A stretch of DNA of 64,000 nucleotides from NCBI RefSeq assembly GCF_003014535.1, contig NZ_PYGD01000007.1, positions 186,001 through 250,000 on the forward strand. Reading direction: 5' to 3'. Shown here one piece after another: positions 54,460-62,811 of the stretch; position 1 is the stretch's first letter, and every line of letters begins with the position of its first letter. The position numbers and the translations under genes are program-made. The notes below the pieces were generated by a model. The model made no database searches and was not told the DNA's origin. It saw only the letters and a program-made list of their open reading frames with translations. Origin of the DNA: Taibaiella chishuiensis (GTDB lineage Bacteria; Bacteroidota; Bacteroidia; Chitinophagales; Chitinophagaceae).

Positions 54460-55995
54460 TTATTTTCTGGAAAGCCCTGAGTACCAAGCAGCGGCCACCT
54501 TGCTGTAAGGCTCATTAGCCAACATGCTATCTATCCATATCAAATACCTTGAATAATGCTCCTGAAAATTATTCGCCCCCTTCAACCCGGAAATGAACTT
54601 TTGAATAACTCCTCTGATCTCCTTCAAAACTTTTGCCAGTGCAGCAGGATTATCATAGTCGATATTTTTCGTTAACAACATGGATAATGGAAGTTCTACC
54701 TGATAGACGGTCTTTGCATCATCAAACTTCTTGTAATACCTGCTTGCTGAAAGGGCAGCGGACGGCAATAAAACGTAAGTTTTATTATATAGTAAGCTAA
54801 ACAATCGGAATAGATATAGATCTGCATAAATGTCTCTTCGGAGTGTTTTTGTTTGCTTGTTAAATATGGAATCCCAGATAACATCGGCACTTTTAATATC
54901 GCCGATCCCGACATATGCATTCATCAGGTTTCCCATTAAAATCTGTTTTAGTTCCAGGGATAGTGAGTTTTCGTATAATTTCAATTTGGCTTCGGTGGTC
55001 TTTATCGCATCCTTCAGCTTACTTTTTCTGCCCATATAGTTGTAAATGATAAGCTGATAAGTCGCATGGTAGGCAAACATCAGTGTATTGTAGGTTGGGG
55101 ACTGATTCAAATGATATTGATCTATGTAGGCCTCGCTCAATTCGATTCCCTGAAGAGCAGTTTTAAATTCACCAATACAAACACTGGAAGTGATGTGCTG
55201 CAGCAAAGCGCTAATGTGAATGCTTGGAAGTATCGTGCTGCTTCCAGGATTAATTAAAGTCCCACTGAACATGTAAGCCTGTTTGTGCTCATAGATCATC
55301 CAGTGGTAGATCGAATTAATAAAGTTATGGTAGAATCTGGCTTCATTACTACGACACTCCTCTAATAGAGGCATTTCTTTCGAACCGACTGTTTCTTTTT
55401 CAAGTTGCGTCTTTAGATCACCCTTTGCATATCCGTAAAGCTTTTTAAACTCCATGATTCTACCATAAATACTCTCCAGGGTACTGATCTGTACCAATTT
55501 GCCTAATGTGTTCTTTTCATCATCAGCGATTTCTGGTTGCGATCTTGAAGGAGTATCGATCACAATATTTATCCTCTTTTCCCATTTGAGTAATTGCAAC
55601 ACCAGGCCAAATTTCTCATGATCATTGGCTAGGGCAAGGCTTTTAGATAAAATTTCGTTGGCCTGCGCTGGTAATGCCCGCTTATACAAAATCTCAATTT
55701 CTGTTAGCATATTTTGGATATCGATTTCAACTGACATCCCCTCATAGAAGATCCTTAATCCCTTCAACAGATTGTTATAAAGACGCTGTTTGGTCTTTGC
55801 AAGAGCCATCGGCGTAAATTCAGTCTCTAAATCTGAAGATTCAGAAACATTTCCATCGAGTAGTTCAAAGAGCTTAACATAGAGACTCTTGTTTTCTTTC
55901 TTACCAAAAGCAGCAGAAAATAAGGAAAAATGCCGTTTCTCTGCCATTGAAAGGCTTCCAATTAAGTCTGTTAAGGCATTTTTCTTTCGGTTCAT
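54460..55995 (-). CDS. Large helical protein of unknown function
   Basis: A 511-residue soluble, all-helical protein that looks TPR-like, with repeated alternating helices and many Leu, Lys and Tyr. The start MNRKKNALTDLIGSLSMAEK is typical of a Bacteroidota group I cannot name. No catalytic motif is visible. It is divergent from the type IX cargo gene, 181 nt apart. Confidence 0.7.
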   Translation of the reverse strand: MNRKKNALTDLIGSLSMAEKRHFSLFSAAFGKKENKSLYVKLFELLDGNVSESSDLETEFTPMALAKTKQRLYNNLLKGLRIFYEGMSVEIDIQNMLTEIEILYKRALPAQANEILSKSLALANDHEKFGLVLQLLKWEKRINIVIDTPSRSQPEIADDEKNTLGKLVQISTLESIYGRIMEFKKLYGYAKGDLKTQLEKETVGSKEMPLLEECRSNEARFYHNFINSIYHWMIYEHKQAYMFSGTLINPGSSTILPSIHISALLQHITSSVCIGEFKTALQGIELSEAYIDQYHLNQSPTYNTLMFAYHATYQLIIYNYMGRKSKLKDAIKTTEAKLKLYENSLSLELKQILMGNLMNAYVGIGDIKSADVIWDSIFNKQTKTLRRDIYADLYLFRLFSLLYNKTYVLLPSAALSASRYYKKFDDAKTVYQVELPLSMLLTKNIDYDNPAALAKVLKEIRGVIQKFISGLKGANNFQEHYSRYLIWIDSMLANEPYSKVAAAWYSGLSRK

Positions 55996-56176
55996 TGATG
56001 GGTGTTTTGTCCAAATTACATCATTTTTCGGGATAAAAGTGTTAATCTGAAAGTTCAGAAAGCGTTCAAAACTGTCCTGTGTTTTACTATTCTATTAATT
56101 TACTTTGTAGGCATCAATATCAGAAAAAACTTTTTTCAACACTACTGCCGCTCCGGTAGAGCAAACCTGAATCCAC

Positions 56177-58453
56177 ATGAAGAACTATTTATTCCAATTT
56201 GCTTTCCTCCTATTGAATTCCTATTTATCATTTGGACAAGGGGAAAATAATATTTGTGCTTATGGCTTTGAATCTAACAATGGTATCAATTTCGGTTCCG
56301 GCGCACCGGGAGTAACAACCCTCCCTTACGTTCCCTATAATCAATCAGGATGGGCAAGTGTGGTATGTGATCCAAGCGGACAGCTTCGTTTTTTCGTACG
56401 GTTGAAATACAATTTTAGCGGTGACCCTGAGTTTTATGTTTTTGACCACTTAGGTACACCTATTGCCGGTAGTGATCTTATGACCGACGCCGGGATGCTT
56501 GACAATTCAATGCCTGTGGTTATTCCAAGGCCGGGAAATCCTGATCAGTATTACATCTTCCATTCTCAGGACTACGGTCTGTTTTATTCCCTTCTGGATA
56601 TGAGCCTGAATTCAGGCGCCGGTGCTATAGTCGCAGCTGAGAAAAACATTCAGATAGCCGATTTTGGCTCAGTATATACCCGTTTAATAAGCCCGGTAAA
56701 AGCCTGTGATGGGGCTTGGTTAGTAATCCGTTCGCAAATTGCAAACGAGTACTACAGCTACCACATCACCACTGCCGGAATCGACACACATAAAGTAATA
56801 TCCTCCATTGGGAATTTCCCTGAGCCGGATTACAATTCTTATGGTTCCTTAAAAGCCTCACCTGACGGAACTATGCTTGCAACTACAAATTGGGCCGGTG
56901 TTGAATTATATAGCTTTGAGCAGTGTAGCGGTATTTTGAAAAATGCTGTAGTTATAGAGTCCTCTGGAAATCCGCCTATGTTCCCAGGTGCGGGAGCTGT
57001 GCTTCCCTCCTATAGTTATTTTACTGGGGTAGGTTTTTCTCCTGATAACGGAAAACTTTACATAACCAGAAATTCACACACGAATTTCATGGTTGATCCG
57101 GGAGAACTTTATCAGTTCGATTTGAATCTGCCCTCTACAGCAGCTATAATTGCCTCAAGAACCTTGATACTTACAAATTATCCTTCCTTATTTGAAAATA
57201 TTAACTGGATGTGTGATGTGATTGTACAAAACCCATTGGGTGAAATAAAAAGAGGTCCTGATGGGAAAATGTATGTTGATAACGGCTCCTATACTTGTCT
57301 GGATACTGCGTCTGTACCTGCAGGCTTTAACCCTGGCCCTGCATTCCATTCGATAGACTTCCCCAATCTTGCAGGTAGTGCCTGCAGCCCCTTTCGGAAC
57401 CGAATTAAAACCCCGGTTACCTATCCGTTTTTTGTATCTGGTGATGGTGGTGTATCACTACTGCAAAATGAAATTGTTACCCCCGGCATTTCTCCGGATA
57501 CGATAACCGGCTCTTCCATTATCGTTTCGGCTTGTTTTGTTGACAGCATAGAGTTACATGCAGATACTTCAGGGCGTTGTCTGACTTGGAATGATGGTTC
57601 AACAGGGTATAAAAGAATGGTTTACTTTCCTGGCAAGTATTACGCAAGCTTTATTAAAGACTGCAGTTTTATCACTGACACTTTTCTTGTTTCCTTTAGC
57701 GGCCTTCCCACAATTCAAGTCGTTAGTAACAGCTGTGAAGGAAAGCCATCGGGCAGGATTGCCATAGCTTCTGAAGGGGATTTCACAGCACTATGGATTG
57801 GCCCAGACAGTGATACTGTTAAGGTATCAAATAATTTCAATGTTGATACTGTTAATGGCCTTAGAAAAGGAGCTTACACAGTATATATCTTAACCGCTAC
57901 CGGATGCGATACGGTACTAACGGCAACAGTTGGACAATATCCTGCACCGATCATCACCACTTCGCCAGCAGATACAATGATTAGGTATGGCGACAGCGTG
58001 CAATTATTTGTTTCGGGTGCTTTATTTTACACATGGACACCTTCAGGTTTGTTGGATTCTGCTATCAGCGCAACACCTTTCGCAAGGCCAATTGAGCCTA
58101 CAAATTTTTACGTTCTAGGCCTTGATGAAAATGGTTGTATCGATACAGGCATGGTTCGGATAAGGATAGACTATACTATGCCTGACTTTGTCCCAAATGC
58201 ATTTTCCCCAAATGGGGACGGTTTGAATGATGAATTTATTATTTCGAACCTAACTTTTCAAAAAATAAAGCAGTTCAGTGTTTTTAATAGGTATGGGCAA
58301 TTGGTATTTAGTACAACTGATCCCAAAAAAGGATGGAATGGCACCTTCAACGCTAAGCCAAGCGATCCCGGCACATATTACTATTTGATACAGCTCGAAT
58401 ATCCCGACAAAAATGAGAAAACATATAAAGGCGACGTTCTTCTTATCCGGTAA
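56177..58453 (+). CDS. Type IX secretion (gliding-motility type) C-terminal domain protein
   Basis: A 758-residue exported protein. Signal peptide (SFGQGE near residue 20), then a beta-propeller-like part (about 30-430) with repeated strands (GFSPDNGKLYITRNSH, LKASPDGTMLATTNWAGVEL), two Ig/PKD-like segments and the type B sorting domain starting VPNAFSPNGDGLNDEFII and ending YKGDVLLIR. It would be exported by the type IX system and attached or released at the cell surface. Ligand unknown. Confidence 0.9.
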   Translation: MKNYLFQFAFLLLNSYLSFGQGENNICAYGFESNNGINFGSGAPGVTTLPYVPYNQSGWASVVCDPSGQLRFFVRLKYNFSGDPEFYVFDHLGTPIAGSDLMTDAGMLDNSMPVVIPRPGNPDQYYIFHSQDYGLFYSLLDMSLNSGAGAIVAAEKNIQIADFGSVYTRLISPVKACDGAWLVIRSQIANEYYSYHITTAGIDTHKVISSIGNFPEPDYNSYGSLKASPDGTMLATTNWAGVELYSFEQCSGILKNAVVIESSGNPPMFPGAGAVLPSYSYFTGVGFSPDNGKLYITRNSHTNFMVDPGELYQFDLNLPSTAAIIASRTLILTNYPSLFENINWMCDVIVQNPLGEIKRGPDGKMYVDNGSYTCLDTASVPAGFNPGPAFHSIDFPNLAGSACSPFRNRIKTPVTYPFFVSGDGGVSLLQNEIVTPGISPDTITGSSIIVSACFVDSIELHADTSGRCLTWNDGSTGYKRMVYFPGKYYASFIKDCSFITDTFLVSFSGLPTIQVVSNSCEGKPSGRIAIASEGDFTALWIGPDSDTVKVSNNFNVDTVNGLRKGAYTVYILTATGCDTVLTATVGQYPAPIITTSPADTMIRYGDSVQLFVSGALFYTWTPSGLLDSAISATPFARPIEPTNFYVLGLDENGCIDTGMVRIRIDYTMPDFVPNAFSPNGDGLNDEFIISNLTFQKIKQFSVFNRYGQLVFSTTDPKKGWNGTFNAKPSDPGTYYYLIQLEYPDKNEKTYKGDVLLIR

Positions 58454-58455
58454 AA

Positions 58456-58488
58456 TTAAAGGCATCCGAACTGATCGGATGCCTTTTT
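58456..58488. terminator. Bidirectional terminator between the two surface-protein genes
   Basis: A 12-bp stem (58458-58469 with 58475-58486) is followed by a run of T; it is between convergent genes. Confidence 0.88.
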
Positions 58489-58491
58489 AAG

Positions 58492-59943
58492 CTAAATACA
58501 ATAGTTAACGTCACCAGGACAAGGCGCTATCCAACCTTGTGTCCAGTCGGTGCTTCCAAATGCGCCACGGTAATTTGGGTGAGCAAAAGCGCTTCCTGTA
58601 TCCCATGAGTATACTGGCGCCAGTAAAGAACTTGCACCAAGAACAAGATTAGGACTGAACCCAGAAGCACAGAAATTACCGCAGAAAGAGGCATCATAGC
58701 CTAATGTGGCTACAGACAATTGATTTCCTGTTTCACGGCAAGCAACAGGGCCTGTTCCATTTATCCAACTTGCAATTGAAGTACCACATCCTCCTGACAA
58801 ACTCCATGAAGTTCCTGAAATAAAATTGAAGGTGGATGCAGCTGAATTGTGGAACGAATTATAAGAGAACTGCAGATTATTTAATCCAGTTTGGTTTACG
58901 GCCTGCTGGCCGTCTATAAGCAATCCCTTGCCGTTAAACGATGACAAAACCGAATTATACATTTCTGCTGCACCATTATTAAAGAACCTTACGGCATACT
59001 GGTAGTTTGTGCTTACACTGGTTGCTCCACAATAGTTGGGTCCCAGGATTGTAAGGTTTGAAATAACCGGTTTAGTAATTGGAGTTGCGCTGAGGCTGCT
59101 CGGATGATTGCTAATATTCATTCCATATACACTCAATGGCGGTACTATAGATGGTGTAAAACGTAAGGCCGCGATAAACTGCATGTTTCCTTGATAGCCG
59201 TAAGACAGCTGGTAGTCCATCCTTCTTTGATTGTAACTGAAAATATTATCCAATTTTACCTTGCCTCCGAAAACTGCAAGCCCGTCATTTAGGGAATTAG
59301 TGATCTGGATATGATCAATGGCGGTTCCGGTTCCGACAGAATTCAGAAGTAGAGCACTTCTGGTAGTGGTCGTTGCATTAGCAGGTGATCCTGCAAAATG
59401 AACCTGAACGTATTTAAAAATTCCTGAGTTGTCTGCATTATTTGTACCTCCGCCGATATATGGCGCGCAACCCATGTCTACAGATAGCGAATTTGAATTG
59501 TTGTTGTTCGAATTTCCAAAAAACGCAATTCCTCCCCAGTCGCCGGGTGCTCTTGACCCTACGGGTTGATCACTGGTAAAGATAATCGGATTTGTAGCCG
59601 TTCCATTGGCAACGATTCGACCGTTCCTTTCAACAATTAGAAAGGCTTGGGCACCGGTAGTTTTAATGCCTTGCAAAATTGTACCAGCCGGGATGGTTAA
59701 CGTTACTCCTGACTTGACCGTCACACACCCATTAAGCTTATAGACGTTCGCAGCTGATAGAGTCATGTTGGATGTAATATCACCGGATAGGGTAATAAAA
59801 TCACAAGCTACAGCATCCCTTACAGAAGCTGAACGGTTATCATTTGATTCAAAAGTTGAATTATTTTCCCCCGCTTTTTTACATGCGAAGATCAGCACAG
59901 TAGTAAATAGCACTACTGCAGCTACGGTTAATAGTTTTTTCAT
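58492..59943 (-). CDS. Beta-helix lipoprotein
   Basis: A 483-residue lipoprotein (LIFAC lipobox, Cys about 21) with a right-handed beta-helix pattern: GCVTVKSGVTLTIPAGTILQ, then PGDWGGIAFFGNSNNN and IKYVQVHFAGS-like turns, and a C-terminal RGAFGSTDWTQGW segment. Such proteins are frequent in Bacteroidota but of unclear role, perhaps polysaccharide binding. It is convergent with the type IX cargo gene. Confidence 0.85.
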   Translation of the reverse strand: MKKLLTVAAVVLFTTVLIFACKKAGENNSTFESNDNRSASVRDAVACDFITLSGDITSNMTLSAANVYKLNGCVTVKSGVTLTIPAGTILQGIKTTGAQAFLIVERNGRIVANGTATNPIIFTSDQPVGSRAPGDWGGIAFFGNSNNNNSNSLSVDMGCAPYIGGGTNNADNSGIFKYVQVHFAGSPANATTTTRSALLLNSVGTGTAIDHIQITNSLNDGLAVFGGKVKLDNIFSYNQRRMDYQLSYGYQGNMQFIAALRFTPSIVPPLSVYGMNISNHPSSLSATPITKPVISNLTILGPNYCGATSVSTNYQYAVRFFNNGAAEMYNSVLSSFNGKGLLIDGQQAVNQTGLNNLQFSYNSFHNSAASTFNFISGTSWSLSGGCGTSIASWINGTGPVACRETGNQLSVATLGYDASFCGNFCASGFSPNLVLGASSLLAPVYSWDTGSAFAHPNYRGAFGSTDWTQGWIAPCPGDVNYCI

Positions 59944-60363
59944 GGTTGTTTAGAATTGAATTTTTAATTGGACATTTTATTTGTCCCCCCTAAAAATTCA
60001 TCAAGGTGGTAAGCCGTGGAAATGCGCACATGGGCAGCAGTTCCAAAGGCGTTTAAAAGTGAGAGGTTCCATAAACAATAGGATTACATCCATTCAAGAT
60101 TATTCCTGTTTGGAATACTAAAGTTAGATACCCAAAGGGCTGGATGGAGAATAAACCACCTTGGGAAACCCTGAAAGCACTAAATTGGTTTATGAGCGCA
60201 CTGTTTGAAGCATTGAATGCCCCTAGATTTGAAATGAGTGATTTTGGCATCCCTGCTTATTTTCAAGATGGGGGCCTTGGCCGGATTGTGAATTACCAAG
60301 GATTGTGAAAGATTGAATTGGATTTTTAATTTTATCCAGAATTATCGTACTAAATCGCTTACC
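59944..60363. other. Region with a possible decayed coding fragment
   Basis: There is no complete gene. One rightward frame at 60071-60308 reads as protein over 78 codons (described separately). Otherwise I see AT-rich spacer. Confidence 0.5.
60071..60308 (+). pseudogene. Possible remnant of a coding region
   Basis: The frame after an in-frame TAA reads protein-like text (TIGLHPFKIIPVWNTKVRYP, then WMENKPPWETLKALNWFMSA and GLGRIVNYQGL) to a TGA at 60308. A start exists only at ATG 60144, giving 54 residues. The protein-like run upstream of that ATG suggests a 5'-truncated gene rather than a small one. No homolog is recognised. Confidence 0.35.
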
Positions 60364-60711
60364 ATGTATGCAGAAATTATCGCGGCAGAGCAATGCCCTC
60401 AACAAAATAACCGGTGGGTAGTTATTGAAATGCATGAAGATGTTAATCTGAAGAATTTTATCCTTATCTACACCCATTTGCCCAAGTCTAATAGTAGTGT
60501 TGGATATCCAGTTATGATCTATGACTTCCCTGACCTGGCTGTTAAAAAAGAGGATATCATTTTTATTTCTGATAAACAAGGTATATATAAGTCGGCAACA
60601 CCAAACGGCTTCACCTTTCATTACCTTTTCAATATGGACTGTTATCGATGTAATTTTAATCTGGGAACACTCTCCCTTGTTAGTTTTCGAACCTTTCTTG
60701 ATAAGGGTTGA
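60364..60711 (+). CDS. Hypothetical protein
   Basis: A 115-residue protein that I do not recognise. It reads MYAEIIAAEQCPQQNNRWVV and ends in an aromatic, Cys-containing part (YLFNMDCYRCNFNLGTLSLV). No signal or membrane helix is clear. ATG at 60364 is preferred over an upstream TTG at 60313. It lies 117 nt upstream of tssD and may be a related cargo gene. Confidence 0.45.
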   Translation: MYAEIIAAEQCPQQNNRWVVIEMHEDVNLKNFILIYTHLPKSNSSVGYPVMIYDFPDLAVKKEDIIFISDKQGIYKSATPNGFTFHYLFNMDCYRCNFNLGTLSLVSFRTFLDKG

Positions 60712-60779
60712 GCTTGGTCATTAACCATTTAAGCATTTGTAATAAAAGCAATCCGGCATTCTCAACTGATGACACAAAT

Positions 60780-60787
60780 TATTTTTG
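60780..60787 (+). promoter_or_regulatory. Candidate -7 promoter box of the tssD cassette
   Basis: TATTTTTG fits TAnnTTTG and lies 42 nt before the tssD ATG. A convincing -33 box is not visible. Confidence 0.45.
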
Positions 60788-60828
60788 TAGTGGCATGTTT
60801 ATTGTGATTATTAAAAAAATCTCACATC

Positions 60829-61230
60829 ATGTCCTCATTTAACGCCAAATTACATTTTACAGATAATCCAGGTAAAGAATACTCGGTATTACAATGCAAT
60901 TATTCTTTCGTTCAAAAAACAGATGATAAAGGAAGACCCAGCTCTCCTGCTCTTGGTGGTAATGTCTATATCACGCTGACAACGCCACCCGATAACTTTT
61001 TACTAAAATGGATGGTAGATAGTTATAAAAGAAGATCTGGTTTTATCAATTTCTTCAAAATAGATGAAGAAGCTACTTTTCAAAAAGTATTTTTCACAAA
61101 CGCCTACTGTGTAGAATATCATACAAATTTCAGCGCCGAAGGCTCTGCCAGTATGGTTACATCCATTGTACTTTCTGCACAGAAGTTGCAAGTCAACGGA
61201 GTTGATCACAATAATGATTGGCCAGATTAA
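60829..61230 (+). CDS. tssD: Type VI secretion tube protein TssD (Hcp)
   Basis: A 133-residue protein of the Bacteroidetes (T6SS subtype iii) TssD family. The pattern MSSFNAKLHFTD, then VLQCNYSFVQKTDDKGRPSS, then LKWMVDSYKRRSGFINFFKI and the FTNAYCVEYHTNFSAEGSAS block is diagnostic. TssD forms hexameric tube rings and can carry effectors. It is an orphan here: no sheath, baseplate or ClpV gene is in the window. It is followed 11 nt later by a lipase-like gene and then a membrane protein. Confidence 0.9.
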   Translation: MSSFNAKLHFTDNPGKEYSVLQCNYSFVQKTDDKGRPSSPALGGNVYITLTTPPDNFLLKWMVDSYKRRSGFINFFKIDEEATFQKVFFTNAYCVEYHTNFSAEGSASMVTSIVLSAQKLQVNGVDHNNDWPD

Positions 61231-61241
61231 TCAAGACACAT

Positions 61242-62183
61242 ATGATTAACAAAGGGAAAATTATATTTATTAACGGCTATTGGCAAAACACTGTACTTGG
61301 CAGGATAGTTATCGGTTCCAGTGCACCTAACAAAGGATATTGGAATAATGGAAATTTTGACGGATATGCGAAGGCCGCAATGAACTTCTTCGGACTAAAT
61401 GAAAACATCCAGGAAGCTTGCGTATGTTTAGATGCATCGAGCCTTATCGTTTTGGATGATACTGGTGCTGCTAGAGCGCAACGCGGTGCAGATGACTTCA
61501 CAACCTACCAATGGGCAGGAACCCTTTATAGAAAAGTTAGTGATCAATTTGGTTACGGATTACCTGAGACATCCGGGCTAAGAAATAAGGTATTATCCTC
61601 TCAAATACATGAAAGAAACCTTAACAGCCTTACTAAAGACATGAACAAGGAAAATCATGCTTTTTATCTGGTAGGCCACAGCGAGGGCTGCGCTTATGCA
61701 GCCGGATTAGGTCGATTACTAAAAGAGCAAGGCTGGCAGGTGAATTTCATTGTTTACCTTTCTTCCTACGATAGTGGTTCATTCAGTAATCCGCAGGGAA
61801 TTAAAGCATATCAATTGGGTTATGCGGGAAAAACATTTGGTGACTGGGCAACGAATAATAACCCTGTTCATAGTGGAGTTGAGAAGGTAGCAATAGTCTA
61901 TAAGGATTTCGGAAGTCAATGGAACAATTTTTCAAGAATGCACGGATCAACTAAGGGGGAGGAAGTTTGGATTCACCTATCCGATTTGCGTACACTGACG
62001 ATCAGAACTGGAAGAACCTATGGGACGAAATGGGCAAGTCAGGTTGCTCATTCTACTCCCAATCACACCGTCTTTGCCATGTATAATGGCATATCGCTTG
62101 ATCCGGAGGAATACATAAACGAAGAAAACTCAAAAATTAATCAGTATAATTATAAGACAATGCATAAGTATAAAAATTACTAA
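61242..62183 (+). CDS. Putative type VI effector, GxSxG alpha/beta hydrolase (lipase-like)
   Basis: A 313-residue protein without a signal peptide. It contains an N-terminal FINGYW strand and the nucleophile elbow GHSEG, with the catalytic Ser in YLVGHSEGCAYAAGLGRLL, preceded by the strand HAFYLVG. A likely His lies in VAHSTPNHTVF near residue 280; the acid is uncertain. The order Hcp, lipase-like gene, membrane protein matches type VI effector-immunity cassettes. The ATG at 61242 avoids overlap with tssD. I infer a phospholipase effector; a housekeeping hydrolase cannot be excluded. Confidence 0.72.
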   Translation: MINKGKIIFINGYWQNTVLGRIVIGSSAPNKGYWNNGNFDGYAKAAMNFFGLNENIQEACVCLDASSLIVLDDTGAARAQRGADDFTTYQWAGTLYRKVSDQFGYGLPETSGLRNKVLSSQIHERNLNSLTKDMNKENHAFYLVGHSEGCAYAAGLGRLLKEQGWQVNFIVYLSSYDSGSFSNPQGIKAYQLGYAGKTFGDWATNNNPVHSGVEKVAIVYKDFGSQWNNFSRMHGSTKGEEVWIHLSDLRTLTIRTGRTYGTKWASQVAHSTPNHTVFAMYNGISLDPEEYINEENSKINQYNYKTMHKYKNY

Positions 62184-62185
62184 TT

Positions 62186-62545
62186 ATGTTTTCAGAGCAG
62201 ACCCTTCAAGAGATGATTTATCCAGTCGGTAGAGTAATCATTTTTATATTTAGCACTTTACTGATCTTGTTATTCATAACCCCTTTTCTTGGTTATGGTG
62301 AAAGCTATCACACCATGCTGGTGGAAGATGGTGTTGCTTTTTTCGTTTGGATAAGGTTCCTGGTATTACTCACTATTACAGCACTGTCATTTGGTATGCT
62401 TTTCATCCTGGGCAGAATCTGCAAACGAGCGACAACTAAAAAGACTTACTTATTAATGTTTTTCATTTTACTCTCAATCGCAATCTACGCAACACTCGCA
62501 TTTCTGGATGGCAATCTTTGGAGTTATCCCCAGGAAACGACATAA
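62186..62545 (+). CDS. Three-helix membrane protein, candidate immunity protein
   Basis: A 119-residue inner-membrane protein with three helices (about 12-38, 50-75 and 88-108). It starts 2 nt after the effector candidate, so it is expressed with it. Membrane immunity proteins are known for some lipid-targeting type VI effectors. No family is recognised, so the role rests on context. Confidence 0.55.
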   Translation: MFSEQTLQEMIYPVGRVIIFIFSTLLILLFITPFLGYGESYHTMLVEDGVAFFVWIRFLVLLTITALSFGMLFILGRICKRATTKKTYLLMFFILLSIAIYATLAFLDGNLWSYPQETT

Positions 62546-62588
62546 ACAATAATCCTTTGCGAATTTTAGATCAATTAATTATCTGGCG

Positions 62589-62726
62589 TCAGCTTTTCAT
62601 TTGCTGAACATCTACCTGCTGCAAATGCTGAATTATCATTTTTAATTCGTTGAGGTCAATCAAGGCCTCAGGAAAGGCTACAGTCTGGTAGCTGTAAAAC
62701 TTCCGAATTTCAAAATAAGTTTTCAG
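62589..62726 (-). pseudogene. Possible C-terminal gene fragment
   Basis: A leftward frame reads LKTYFEIRKFYSYQTVAFPE, then ALIDLNELKMIIQHLQQV, to TGA at 62589. An in-frame TAA at 62727-62729 precedes it and no usual start exists except a late ATG. The codon pattern looks coding, so it may be a decayed remnant, but it is short. Confidence 0.3.
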
Positions 62727-62811
62727 TTACTAACAGAACTATTTTTGGAAAGGATAACAGGATTACTGACGGTCTGCTACTCACCACCCAAAATTCAAAA
62801 GCAACAAAAGT

